Origin: Candidatus Helarchaeota archaeon
GTDB taxonomy: Archaea > Asgardarchaeota > Lokiarchaeia > Helarchaeales > RDOG01
DNA length: 64,000 nucleotides
Direction of reading: 5' to 3'
NCBI GenBank assembly: GCA_019058315.1
Contig: JAHPZH010000001.1
Span: 881,432-945,431, forward strand
Each line of letters opens with the position of its first letter. Within the stretch, counting starts at the first letter, position 1. Positions 53,688 to 62,748 of the stretch are shown piece after piece. The notes beneath the pieces are model-generated. The model did no database searches, was not told the origin of the DNA, and saw nothing but the letters and a program-made list of their open reading frames with translations. The translations under genes and the position numbers were made by a program.

Positions 53688-55550
53688 ATGAATGGGTATT
53701 TAGGAAAAATACTTCGAATAGACCTAACAAATCAAAAAATAAAAGAAGAAAAAATTAATCCTAAAGATGCAGAGATGTTCATGGGAGGTCAAGGTCTTGC
53801 TAGTAAAATCCTTTACGATGAACTGCCAGCAGATGTTAAAGGGCTAGATCCTGAAAATAAATTGGTGTTTATGACAGGACCATTAACTGGTATTGTATCA
53901 TCAAAATTTGAAGCAGTAACAAAAAGTCCTTTATCAAAATTTCTTGGTGATGCAAATTCAGGTGGCTTTTGGGGACCTGAATTGAGATTTGCTGGATATG
54001 ATGGGCTGATTCTTGAAGGAGCCGTTCCAGAACCTAAAAAGAAAAATTCAGTATACATTACTATATTTGATAATGATGTCGAAATAAGAAATGCAAAACA
54101 AGCCAAGATCTGGGGAAAATCCATAGAAAAAACTGTTACACAAATAAAAAAGATTCATAATGATCCGAAAATTAAAATAGCAGCAATTGGACCAGCTGGA
54201 GAAAATTTAGTAAGATATGCTAATATAATGACAGATTATCGTGCATTAGGTCGTTGTGGTATGGGTGCTGTCATGGGTTCTAAAGGTGTTAAAGCGATTG
54301 CAATTCGTGGTATAAATAAAAATGCAATCCCTGTAGCAGATCCAGATAAAGTAATTAATATAATTACTACCCTAAATGAAAATGTGATGGCAGATGTATC
54401 CACAATGGGCTTTTCAATGGCAGGAACTCCTGTAAATGTCATAGTTTCTCACTCAATGGGTGATTTACCTGTAAAATATTGGAGAAAAGGTGTTTTTAAT
54501 ATTAAAAAAATTGATGGACAAGCAATATTGGACATAAATATCAAAGCTCCAACTTGTTATGCTTGTCCGATACATTGCCACCGCTATATTAAACTTGATT
54601 CTATGAACTATGTCGGTAAAGGTCCAGAATATGAAACAATAGGTGCTTTTGGTTCATTACTAATGATTGATGAACTTGAACCAATTGTTGAGGCAAATAA
54701 ACTATGTAATGATCTAGGTATGGATACCATTTCCTGCGGAAGTTCTATTGGCTTTGCAATGGAAGCGTTTGAAAGAGGAATAATTACTGAAGAAGAAATA
54801 GGCATGGATCTTACCTGGGGAAATGCCGAATCAATGATAAAATTGGTCAACATGATTGCAAAAAGAGACGGATTTGGAGATGTTTTAGCTGAGGGTGTCA
54901 TGAGGGCTGGTGAAAAAATTGGCAAAGGGGCGGCAGATTTTGCCCAACATGTCAAAGGAATGGAAACCCCTATGCATGATCCAAGGGCCCTGCAAGGTTT
55001 GGGTTTACATTATGCCACTGAACCTAGCGGAGCTCGCCATTCTAATGCACATAATTTAATAACTTATGAATTACCTAATATTGCCAGTCCACAATTAGGA
55101 ATTAAGAAAATTATCAAACGTGATGTCGCAGAAGGTAAAGCCGAAATTGTCAAAAAAGTGCAAGACTATTCAGTTGTTGTTGCTTCTTATGTAGTATGCG
55201 GATTTGCAAGCGTAGGTAAAAGTATTATTACCCATCTAGATGCTTATAACGCAATTGTAGGCAAGGAATATACAATCGATGATATATTAACGATTGGTGA
55301 ACGAATATCGAACATAAGAAGAGCATTAAATATTAAATTGGGCGCAACAGCTTCTGATGACACTTTACCAAAACGTTTAACTGCTGAACCTGTAGATGAA
55401 GGAGGATCAAAAGGTATAGTAAGTAAACTAGATGTAATGTTGCCAAAATATTATGAAATCCGCGATTGGGACCCCGAATCAGGAAAACCCAGTAAAGCTA
55501 AACTAGAATCATTAGGCTTAAAGAAAATCGCTAAAGATCTGTGGGGATAA
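53688..55550 (+). CDS. aor: Tungsten aldehyde:ferredoxin oxidoreductase
   Basis: A protein of 620 residues, the normal AOR length, with ATG 9 nt after GGAG. The N-terminal bis-pterin domain shows GGQGLASKILYDELP, SGGFWGPELRFAGYDGLILE and GRCGMGAVMGSKGVKAIAIR. The proximal 4Fe-4S cluster uses C290, C293 and C297 (PTCYACPIHC), with a fourth Cys later in SYVVCGFAS. AORs oxidise aldehydes to acids and reduce ferredoxin. With GltD-like and two ferredoxin subunits upstream, electrons could go to NAD(P). The aldehyde is not identified. Confidence 0.92.
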   Translation: MNGYLGKILRIDLTNQKIKEEKINPKDAEMFMGGQGLASKILYDELPADVKGLDPENKLVFMTGPLTGIVSSKFEAVTKSPLSKFLGDANSGGFWGPELRFAGYDGLILEGAVPEPKKKNSVYITIFDNDVEIRNAKQAKIWGKSIEKTVTQIKKIHNDPKIKIAAIGPAGENLVRYANIMTDYRALGRCGMGAVMGSKGVKAIAIRGINKNAIPVADPDKVINIITTLNENVMADVSTMGFSMAGTPVNVIVSHSMGDLPVKYWRKGVFNIKKIDGQAILDINIKAPTCYACPIHCHRYIKLDSMNYVGKGPEYETIGAFGSLLMIDELEPIVEANKLCNDLGMDTISCGSSIGFAMEAFERGIITEEEIGMDLTWGNAESMIKLVNMIAKRDGFGDVLAEGVMRAGEKIGKGAADFAQHVKGMETPMHDPRALQGLGLHYATEPSGARHSNAHNLITYELPNIASPQLGIKKIIKRDVAEGKAEIVKKVQDYSVVVASYVVCGFASVGKSIITHLDAYNAIVGKEYTIDDILTIGERISNIRRALNIKLGATASDDTLPKRLTAEPVDEGGSKGIVSKLDVMLPKYYEIRDWDPESGKPSKAKLESLGLKKIAKDLWG

Positions 55551-55593
55551 ACCATCGAATAAATAATTTTTTCTTTTATTTGTTTTTTTTTTA

Positions 55594-57276
55594 TTATTCA
55601 GTAATCTGTTCGCGAACTTTAAATACCAAAAAAAAGCAGAAGAGTGACACTCCACCGTAGAATGATACCATAATTAAAATATTTATGAGAGGTGCGTTGG
55701 TAGCAATTCCATAAATAAAAGTACAACATAATGCCACAGTGAAACATAAAATATAAAGATAATATGGTTCCGCGTGATTTTCTTCTCTTTTCTTTTGCTT
55801 GGTATAAATTTCGGTGACTACAATTTCTTCTAATTCTCTTCCTTTGCTCTCAGGAGCTAATAGATAGGCAGTAAACATTACTGTACATAATGGAAAAATC
55901 ATCAATAAGAACATAAACTGGTATGAGAGGCCTAAACCTCCCAACTTTTCTGCACCAAACATCATTAAGAAAGGAGCCAAGACGGTTGCCCCTCGTGAAA
56001 TAGTGCCAGTCCAACCAGCCGCAGTGCTCCTGATATGAGTCGGTGTCATTTCAACACCTATAATCACACCTGCTGTTAATAATAAGGTTGCTCCTATACC
56101 ACCTAATATTCCACCAATAATAACAAGAATTATTACAAATGGATTAAACAAATCACCACAAACAAAAACTGTAGGCCAAGAAAAAATTACAGTCCCAAGT
56201 AATGTTATACATCCAGAGCGATGAATAGTTGGTATGCGACCCCATCGGTCAGTAACGGAACCTGCTATGAAACAACCTATTCCACCCGCGAGTATTAACG
56301 GCATAGCTGCGATACCAATTAATTCTGAAGACATATTTAATTCCTTTGCAAAATAGAGTGCAAAAAATGTCAATTGAGCAAAGCTCATCAATGTCCCTAA
56401 AAAGCCAACAATGCATCCTAGAACCATTACACGTCTAAAATCTTTTTTCCAAGGCGTAAACCATCCGGTCTTAGGTTTCAACCCCCTGTTTTTTCGCCAA
56501 TTCTCATACTTTTTCATAGCTTCAAATCGCTTGGTTTCTTTTAAAAAGAAAAATAATGGAATGATAAAGATATATCCAACACTAGTTAAGAAGAACATGC
56601 TCTGCCAAGTCGTTAAAATTGTTGATGAAATTTGAACTTGAATTCCAGTAGCTTGAATTATTCCACAAGCAACCCCTCCAATTGAGCCTATTGCTAGAAG
56701 CATTCCAATTAATCTACCTCTTATATCATTAGGTGATTCTTCCGCTATAATAAGTATAACAATATCTGCAGAAAGAAAATAATTTGCCAGAATTCGAAAT
56801 ATTAGAAATATTCTTAATCCATCAATTCCAAGTGGGGAAAATGAAATAAAAACTGAAAAGGTAATAAAGGCAAGTGAAGTCACAATAGTTAAAGGACGGC
56901 GACCATATTTATCAACTAAATATTTAAAAGAGACTGAAGCCATTACACCAATTCCTGCAATACTAAGGACAATTCCCATTGTGACAGGACTACCTGCAAT
57001 GCCAAAATAAGTAAAAAAATCAGGATTTGTCAGTTTTAGTAAATCCAAATTAATGCCTCCACTAAAACCCGACATTGCTAGAGTAATTGCAATTGTGCAC
57101 CACTCATCAAAAAAATTAACAATTCCAGTAAAAATGAGGACGAACCATAAATATCTATTCATTTTAGTCGGAAGACCCACTTCAGCTCTCCTTTTTTCCC
57201 TAATCTTACGGCGCTCTTCTTTTGGCAAATCTTTAAAAGCCTTAAGGCTTTCTTTTTTTTCTTTTTCCTTAATCAA
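55594..57276 (-). CDS. MFS transporter, sugar/organic-acid porter type
   Basis: About 560 residues from TTG 57276, which is 9 nt after GGAG; TTG 57282 is too close to the SD. Twelve helices are expected, with signatures KYGRRPLTIVT in the 2-3 loop, RWGRIPTIHRSG in the 8-9 loop and PESKGRELEEIVV after helix 12, typical of the sugar porter/metabolite:H+ symporter group. Beyond this the C-terminus carries two more helices (YLYILCFTVALCCTFIYG and INILIMVSFYGGVSLFCFF). The basic N-terminus is cytosolic. It is a tandem paralogue of the next gene. Confidence 0.82.
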   Translation of the reverse strand: MIKEKEKKESLKAFKDLPKEERRKIREKRRAEVGLPTKMNRYLWFVLIFTGIVNFFDEWCTIAITLAMSGFSGGINLDLLKLTNPDFFTYFGIAGSPVTMGIVLSIAGIGVMASVSFKYLVDKYGRRPLTIVTSLAFITFSVFISFSPLGIDGLRIFLIFRILANYFLSADIVILIIAEESPNDIRGRLIGMLLAIGSIGGVACGIIQATGIQVQISSTILTTWQSMFFLTSVGYIFIIPLFFFLKETKRFEAMKKYENWRKNRGLKPKTGWFTPWKKDFRRVMVLGCIVGFLGTLMSFAQLTFFALYFAKELNMSSELIGIAAMPLILAGGIGCFIAGSVTDRWGRIPTIHRSGCITLLGTVIFSWPTVFVCGDLFNPFVIILVIIGGILGGIGATLLLTAGVIIGVEMTPTHIRSTAAGWTGTISRGATVLAPFLMMFGAEKLGGLGLSYQFMFLLMIFPLCTVMFTAYLLAPESKGRELEEIVVTEIYTKQKKREENHAEPYYLYILCFTVALCCTFIYGIATNAPLINILIMVSFYGGVSLFCFFLVFKVREQITE

Positions 57277-57325
57277 TATCAAAATCTCCTTGTTAAAAAT
57301 ATTTAATGTTAAACATTTTTTGTTC

Positions 57326-59014
57326 TCACTCTGTAATCATTTCACGAACACGAATCACCAATATAAAACAAATCATGGAAACTCCGCCATAAAATCCAAT
57401 AATAATTAATATATTAAGAATAGGACTATCTGTGGTTAAACCATAGATTATTGTGCAGCCTAAAGCTATAGCAAAACTTAAAAGATAAAAGTAATACGGT
57501 TCTTTATGTTTCTTTTCGCGTAATTTCTTTTGTTTACCATAAATTTCAGTAACAATGATTTCTTCTAGCTCTCTCCCTTTTGACTCAGGGGCTAAAAGGT
57601 AGGCAGTAAACATTACTGTACACAATGGAAATATCATTAAAATAAACATGAACTGATATGTAAGCCCTAAACCTCCTAATTTTTCTGCACCAAACATCAT
57701 AAGAAAGGGTGCTACGACAGTTGCTCCCCTTGAAATTGTACCTGTCCAACCTCCAGCAGTGCTTCTAATATGAGTAGGTGTTATTTCTATGCCTATAACT
57801 ACACCCGCAGTTGTTAAAAGGGTTCCACCTAAAATCCCTAACATCCCACCAATAATAACTAGACTAATAATAAATGGATTTAGTAGATCTCCACAAACAA
57901 ACACGGTGGGCCAAGAAAAAAGAACGAGTCCAATTAAGGTTATTATTCCCGATCTATGTATAGTTGGAATCCTACCCCAACGGTCAAGTATAGGTCCTGC
58001 AATAAAACAACCCGTTCCCGTTGCAAGTAAAAGAGGTATGGATGAAATTCCAATTAACTCTGAAGACATATTCAGGTCTTTTGCGAAGTAAAGTGCAAAA
58101 AATGTTATTTGAGCAAAGCCAATGAGCGTACCTAAAAATCCAATAATACACCCTAAAATCATTACGCGACGAAAATCTTTTTTCCAAGGTGTAAACCATC
58201 CAGTTTTGGGCTTTAAACCTTTCTTTTTTCTCCAATCTTCATATTTTTTCATTGCGTCAAACCGCTTCGTCTCTTTCAAAAAGAAAAATAATGGAATGAT
58301 AAAAAAATATCCTATACTAGTTAAGAAAAATATACTTTGCCAAGTAGTTAGGATCATTCCATTGAAAAGTTCAACTCTTATTCCAGATGCTTGAATAATC
58401 CCACATGCAATCCCCCCAATTGCACCTATAGCAAGAACCGCACTTATGAGGTTTCCTCTTAAATCATTAGGAGCTTCCTCTGCCATTATAAGTACTACAA
58501 TATCCGCAGAGAGAAAATAATTTGCACAAATTCGTAAAATTAGAAAAACTATTAAGCCATTAGATCTAGGGGGTGAAAATGATATTAAAACTGAGAATGA
58601 AATAAAGGCAATAGAAGTCCAGATGGTTAATGGCCGACGACCATATTTGTCAACTAAATATTTAAATGAAACTGAAGCCATAACACCAATGCCTGCAATA
58701 CTAAGAACTATTCCCATTGTAATTGGATTACCCGCAATGTCGAAATATGTAAAAAAATCTGGATTCGTAAATTTATTCCAATTAAATTGAATCCCACCAC
58801 CAAAACCTCCCATGGCTAATGTAATTGCAATTGAACACCAACCATCAAAAAAATTAACAATTCCAGCAAAAATGAGGACGAACCAGAGGTATTTGTTCAT
58901 CTTAGTTGGAACCCCCATTTCTGCTCTCCGCTTCTCCCTTAATTTACGGCGTTCTTCTTTTGATAATTTTTTTGAAGATTTGATAGTTTTTATTTTTTCT
59001 TTTTCTTCTGTCAG
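57326..59014 (-). CDS. MFS transporter paralogue, CTG start
   Basis: A very close paralogue of the adjacent porter. ATG 58918 would remove 32 residues, including the conserved basic LSKEERRKLREKRRAE, which the other copy has as LPKEERRKIREKRRAE. Aligning the two upstream regions, GGAGATTTTGATATTG in one equals GGAGATTTGGATTCTG in the other, so the TTG start of the first corresponds to CTG here (59014-59012). The length is then 562 residues. The same MFS motifs (KYGRRPLTIWT, RWGRIPTIHRSG, PESKGRELEEI) and two extra C-terminal helices are present. Probably a recent duplication with related substrates. Confidence 0.8.
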   Translation of the reverse strand: MTEEKEKIKTIKSSKKLSKEERRKLREKRRAEMGVPTKMNKYLWFVLIFAGIVNFFDGWCSIAITLAMGGFGGGIQFNWNKFTNPDFFTYFDIAGNPITMGIVLSIAGIGVMASVSFKYLVDKYGRRPLTIWTSIAFISFSVLISFSPPRSNGLIVFLILRICANYFLSADIVVLIMAEEAPNDLRGNLISAVLAIGAIGGIACGIIQASGIRVELFNGMILTTWQSIFFLTSIGYFFIIPLFFFLKETKRFDAMKKYEDWRKKKGLKPKTGWFTPWKKDFRRVMILGCIIGFLGTLIGFAQITFFALYFAKDLNMSSELIGISSIPLLLATGTGCFIAGPILDRWGRIPTIHRSGIITLIGLVLFSWPTVFVCGDLLNPFIISLVIIGGMLGILGGTLLTTAGVVIGIEITPTHIRSTAGGWTGTISRGATVVAPFLMMFGAEKLGGLGLTYQFMFILMIFPLCTVMFTAYLLAPESKGRELEEIIVTEIYGKQKKLREKKHKEPYYFYLLSFAIALGCTIIYGLTTDSPILNILIIIGFYGGVSMICFILVIRVREMITE

Positions 59015-59027
59015 AATCCAAATCTCC
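59012..59027 (-). promoter_or_regulatory. SD (GGAG) nine bases before a CTG initiation codon
   Basis: GGAG at 59027-59024 and CTG at 59014-59012 on the minus strand. Position and spacing equal those of the TTG start of the neighbouring paralogue, which is the main support. An ATT lies just before the CTG and is an alternative. Confidence 0.5.
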
Positions 59028-59084
59028 TTATTGAAAATTTTTAATAATAAAATTACTTTTCTAGGTATATTATAAAATTATAGC

Positions 59085-59822
59085 TTGGTGGTTTTAATCA
59101 CATCAAAAATCAAATGTATAGGTTTTGACTTATATTCAACTCTAATTAATACTGATGACCATAATTGGGATGAAATGATAAAAGTTGTTTTTCCTATCAT
59201 TCAAAATCTTGGGTATAAAGATACATTCGATAGTTTTTTAAAAATACAGAATGAAATATATTGGAAATGGAGAGATTATAGAGAAAAAAATTATGTTGAA
59301 GTAGACAATAGGATTTGGTGGAGAGAAACTCTCGAAGCATTAGATGTTAAGTTTAATGATGATGATATTTCCAAAATCATCATAGTAAGCCATAACAAAT
59401 GGAGAACTCAGATAAAATTATACCCCAAAGTAAAAGAATTGCTATCAGATTTAAAAAAAAGTTATAAACTCGCCTTAATTTCCAATATTTCAACAGGAGA
59501 CCTGTCCAGGGGGGATATGGAAATATTTGGGATATTGGATCTATTTGATATTGTAGTTATGTCTTCAGATTTAGAAATAAGAAAACCATCTCCTAAAATC
59601 TTTGAATATGTGTTAGAAAAATTAAATATTAAAAAAGATGAAATGATTTTTATTGGGGACACTTTGTATGATGATATACAAGGTGCTAAAAATGCAGGTT
59701 TACTTATGGCAATTCATATAAAAAGAAATAGGTCATATTACTTTCCTGATTATTATATTAAACCTGACAAGACAGTTAATAACTTGCAAGAAATTTATAA
59801 GATATTGGATTTAGTAAAATAA
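59085..59822 (+). CDS. HAD-superfamily hydrolase
   Basis: A protein of 245 residues, TTG or GTG start at 59085/59088. HAD motifs in order: I FDLYSTLINTDD (nucleophile Asp), II LALISNIS, III EIRKPSPKIFE with Lys, and IV FIGDTLYDDIQGAKNAG with the metal-binding Asp residues. The D-x-Y-x-T form of motif I is also found in haloacid dehalogenase-like phosphatases. A helical cap sits between motifs I and II. It probably dephosphorylates a small metabolite. It is isolated from neighbouring operons. Confidence 0.83.
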   Translation: MVVLITSKIKCIGFDLYSTLINTDDHNWDEMIKVVFPIIQNLGYKDTFDSFLKIQNEIYWKWRDYREKNYVEVDNRIWWRETLEALDVKFNDDDISKIIIVSHNKWRTQIKLYPKVKELLSDLKKSYKLALISNISTGDLSRGDMEIFGILDLFDIVVMSSDLEIRKPSPKIFEYVLEKLNIKKDEMIFIGDTLYDDIQGAKNAGLLMAIHIKRNRSYYFPDYYIKPDKTVNNLQEIYKILDLVK

Positions 59823-59951
59823 GTATGAAAAAAAACAGAATTATTTAAGAAATCTGTTGTTGTTAGAAGAATAAAGAAGTTTTTGGCTCTTACTTGATTG
59901 AAAATTTGGAATTGTAATACATGAAACGGATTTTGTTTGATAAGCTTAGCT

Positions 59952-61046
59952 TTAGTTTATACGTACCGGGAAACCTAAGTTATCTTCCCAATAATACGTT
60001 TTTTTATAAGTAAGAACTATTAGGATAAGTGTTATTATTGCCAATATAAGATGTGGAGAAATTAAAATTATATTTTTCTGATAACGATCTAACCTACACA
60101 AAGTCATAAAAATAGCACTAATAAAAGCTTGCTCGGGGGGAGGTGGAACATCAAATCCTAAATTTGCAAGAAAACCGAACCAATATAAAAATTCATTTGG
60201 AAGTTCATTTATTTTTATCAAAATTTGAATTAGCCCAAACATATTTAATGTACTAAAAAAAATGCTTGCACAAAGCCCTAATCCAAAACCAACCTTTTTT
60301 AGGCTATTATATTTTTGTATTCCATAAATTATAAAACAAATACTTGAGTTTATTAAGGCGATTATCCCAATAATATATGAAAATCCAATAAACTCTAATA
60401 AATTAAAAGTAAAACTATACCCACCATCATCTCCACTATGTCTAGTAGGAAATCTTATTATAAAATGTTCAGGTAACCATAATGAGGGTATAAAAATTAT
60501 TATTAAAGAGATGATAAAAATTATTGATCCAAAGATTAATGCCAAATTAAAAGGAGCATCCGCTTCATTTTTTGAAGAAAATCTAGATTTATCTATTTTA
60601 ATTAAATTAATTTTATGAGCGTGATGTATAACAACTATTAATGTAATTAGATTAAGTACGAAATGAACTAAAAGCCAAACTAAATCTATTATATATTCTT
60701 GAATTTTTTGTACATAAATTAGACCATAAATGTCGAGTATAATTAACAATAGACTTGAAACAAGGCTTAAAACAAATGCAACACTTTTTACTTTTTCATC
60801 CTCTTTCACACTTTTAACAAAGTAAAATATACTAGCAAATATTAAAAGTATTAATCCAAGAATAGTTAATATTCGAGGAATATCTTTAAGCTCAAAATGA
60901 TGACGAGTATATGAAAAATAATCACCAGTATATGCAAATGACCACCAAAATTTCGGTATAATTAATTTAATCAAAAAAATAATAAAGATTAGTATTCCGA
61001 TTTTTAAACAATTTTTATCTAGTACTTTAATATTCATTTTACTCAT
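59952..61046 (-). CDS. Multi-pass membrane protein of unknown function
   Basis: A protein of 364 residues with about eight or nine hydrophobic helices and an N-terminal signal-anchor-like helix (CLKIGILIFIIFLIKLIIP). The two halves share the pattern of an extracellular aromatic loop (FWWSFAYTGDYFSYTRHHF; LWLPEHFIIRFPTRHSGDDG) before a helix, so an internal duplication is possible. No transporter or enzyme motif is seen. It is a single gene with AT-rich flanks. Confidence 0.55.
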   Translation of the reverse strand: MSKMNIKVLDKNCLKIGILIFIIFLIKLIIPKFWWSFAYTGDYFSYTRHHFELKDIPRILTILGLILLIFASIFYFVKSVKEDEKVKSVAFVLSLVSSLLLIILDIYGLIYVQKIQEYIIDLVWLLVHFVLNLITLIVVIHHAHKINLIKIDKSRFSSKNEADAPFNLALIFGSIIFIISLIIIFIPSLWLPEHFIIRFPTRHSGDDGGYSFTFNLLEFIGFSYIIGIIALINSSICFIIYGIQKYNSLKKVGFGLGLCASIFFSTLNMFGLIQILIKINELPNEFLYWFGFLANLGFDVPPPPEQAFISAIFMTLCRLDRYQKNIILISPHLILAIITLILIVLTYKKTYYWEDNLGFPVRIN

Positions 61047-61262
61047 TTTATTACAATAATTAATAATCTTTTTCTGTATTATTATACTACAACAATACTA
61101 TTTAAATATTGTTATGAGAAATAATTTAGTGTGAAAGAATAATTACCCAATCAATTTTTATCAGAAAATACTTAATGAAATGTGAAAGAGGTTTATATTA
61201 GATCTCTTTTTTAGAACTGTTAAAGATTAAAAACAAGTAAAACTGGATTAAATTTTATAAAG

Positions 61263-62738
61263 ATGATTTTAATGGCTTTAATTGATGAATTACAGAAAAT
61301 TGTCGGAGAAGATTGGGTAACTAATCGCCCGGAAGAATTAATAATTTATAGTAAAGATATGACAGAAAATGAACCTTGTAAACCAGATGTTGTGGTCATG
61401 CCAAAATCGGCAGAAGAAGTTCAAAAAATAGTCATATTAGCAAATGAGAAAAAAATTCCAATAACTCCATATGTTGCAGGAGCTAATGTTGGCGGACTTG
61501 CAATCCCTACAAAAGGTGGAATCCTTATTGATCTTAAACGTATGGATCAAATCCTCGAGGTTGATGAATCTAATATGTATGCAGTAATAGAACCTGGGGT
61601 CACTTTTGGCCTTCTTAAAAAATTATTGGATGATGAATATCCTCAACTTCGTTATTCTTATCCACTAGCACCACCATATACTTCAGTAGTTTGTAATGCA
61701 CTTTTATCAGGATTAGGAAATCTCAGTGTTCGTTATGGTTCGATGTCTGATATGGTTTCAGGACTAGAAGTTGTGTTACCTACCGGAGAAGTTACAAAAA
61801 TTGGTGTGTGTGCCGTTTCACCATATTGGATTGGAAAACATCCATTACCTGATTTAATGGGATTATTTATTAATTGGCAGGGAACTACAGGTATCGTTAC
61901 AAAAATGGGGATTAATTTATGGCCAAAACCTCCAATAGTGAAAAATGCAGTAATTCTAACTATGGGTGGCCCAGAAGATATTTACACTAGTCTAATTTTC
62001 AAGCTCGTGCATCTTCAGGTTTGTGATGAAATAGCTGGAGGATTGTTTCATTACGAAATGAGCCGAGGTATGCTTCCTGTAGATGATATAAAGGGTATGA
62101 TTACAGCGATTGTTAAAGTAGATGATATGGAAAACCGTTCCTTTTTTTTGACTCAACTAACGGTTAGTGCAAATGATGATAAAGAACTTAAACAAAAATT
62201 TAAATTAATTAACAAATTAGTTAACGAAACAAATAAAAATGAAGGTAGACAACTATTTTTATTTAAAACAGATGATCTTGCTGATATTGGGAAAAAAATA
62301 GATAATTTTATGGAGCTCCCCTCCCAAATTCCATCATTATATGATATCAGAGCAGGAGGAGGATTGACTTGGGTTGGTTCTTATGTTCCTTTAAATCGAT
62401 GGCTTGAAGGGTGTCAACGTGGTCTTAAAGTGATGGAAAAATATGGATGGGTTCCCGGTGTCCTCCATCGTCCTATGAAAACAGGGCATTATAGCGTAAT
62501 GAGGTTTTTTATTCCTTTAAACAAATCTGATCCAGAAGAATTAAAAAAAGCTAGAAAGATGTGTGAAGAGATTGTAGATATTGTATTAGATATCGGGGGT
62601 TTTCCTTATAAAGTTCCAACCTGGGCTGCAAAAAAAGCATTTGAAAAAACGGATCCAAATTTTGTTGGATTAATGAAGAAAATAAAGAATCTATTGGATC
62701 CAAATGGAATAATGAACCCTGGGAGACTAATATTTTAG
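61263..62738 (+). CDS. FAD-linked oxidase, GlcD-like but lacking the EHGxG motif
   Basis: A protein of 491 residues (ATG 61263; a second ATG at 61272 is equally likely). The FAD-binding domain shows PITPYVAGANVGGLAIPTKG and EPGVTFGLLKKLL, and the family ending DPNGIMNPGRL is intact. In the C-terminal domain the usual E-H-G-x-G after the Gly pair is replaced by GGFPYKVPTWAAKK, and His residues lie instead in VLHRPMKTGHYSVMRFF. The active site therefore differs from the oxidase at 19.6 kb, and the substrate may be different. It is 10 bp upstream of its CCG partner. Confidence 0.83.
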   Translation: MILMALIDELQKIVGEDWVTNRPEELIIYSKDMTENEPCKPDVVVMPKSAEEVQKIVILANEKKIPITPYVAGANVGGLAIPTKGGILIDLKRMDQILEVDESNMYAVIEPGVTFGLLKKLLDDEYPQLRYSYPLAPPYTSVVCNALLSGLGNLSVRYGSMSDMVSGLEVVLPTGEVTKIGVCAVSPYWIGKHPLPDLMGLFINWQGTTGIVTKMGINLWPKPPIVKNAVILTMGGPEDIYTSLIFKLVHLQVCDEIAGGLFHYEMSRGMLPVDDIKGMITAIVKVDDMENRSFFLTQLTVSANDDKELKQKFKLINKLVNETNKNEGRQLFLFKTDDLADIGKKIDNFMELPSQIPSLYDIRAGGGLTWVGSYVPLNRWLEGCQRGLKVMEKYGWVPGVLHRPMKTGHYSVMRFFIPLNKSDPEELKKARKMCEEIVDIVLDIGGFPYKVPTWAAKKAFEKTDPNFVGLMKKIKNLLDPNGIMNPGRLIF

Positions 62739-62748
62739 GGGTGAGATT

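Noticed and set aside
53813-54955. Several minus-strand open frames over the AOR gene
   Set aside because: They are shadows of a strongly conserved coding sequence with no SD or family resemblance.
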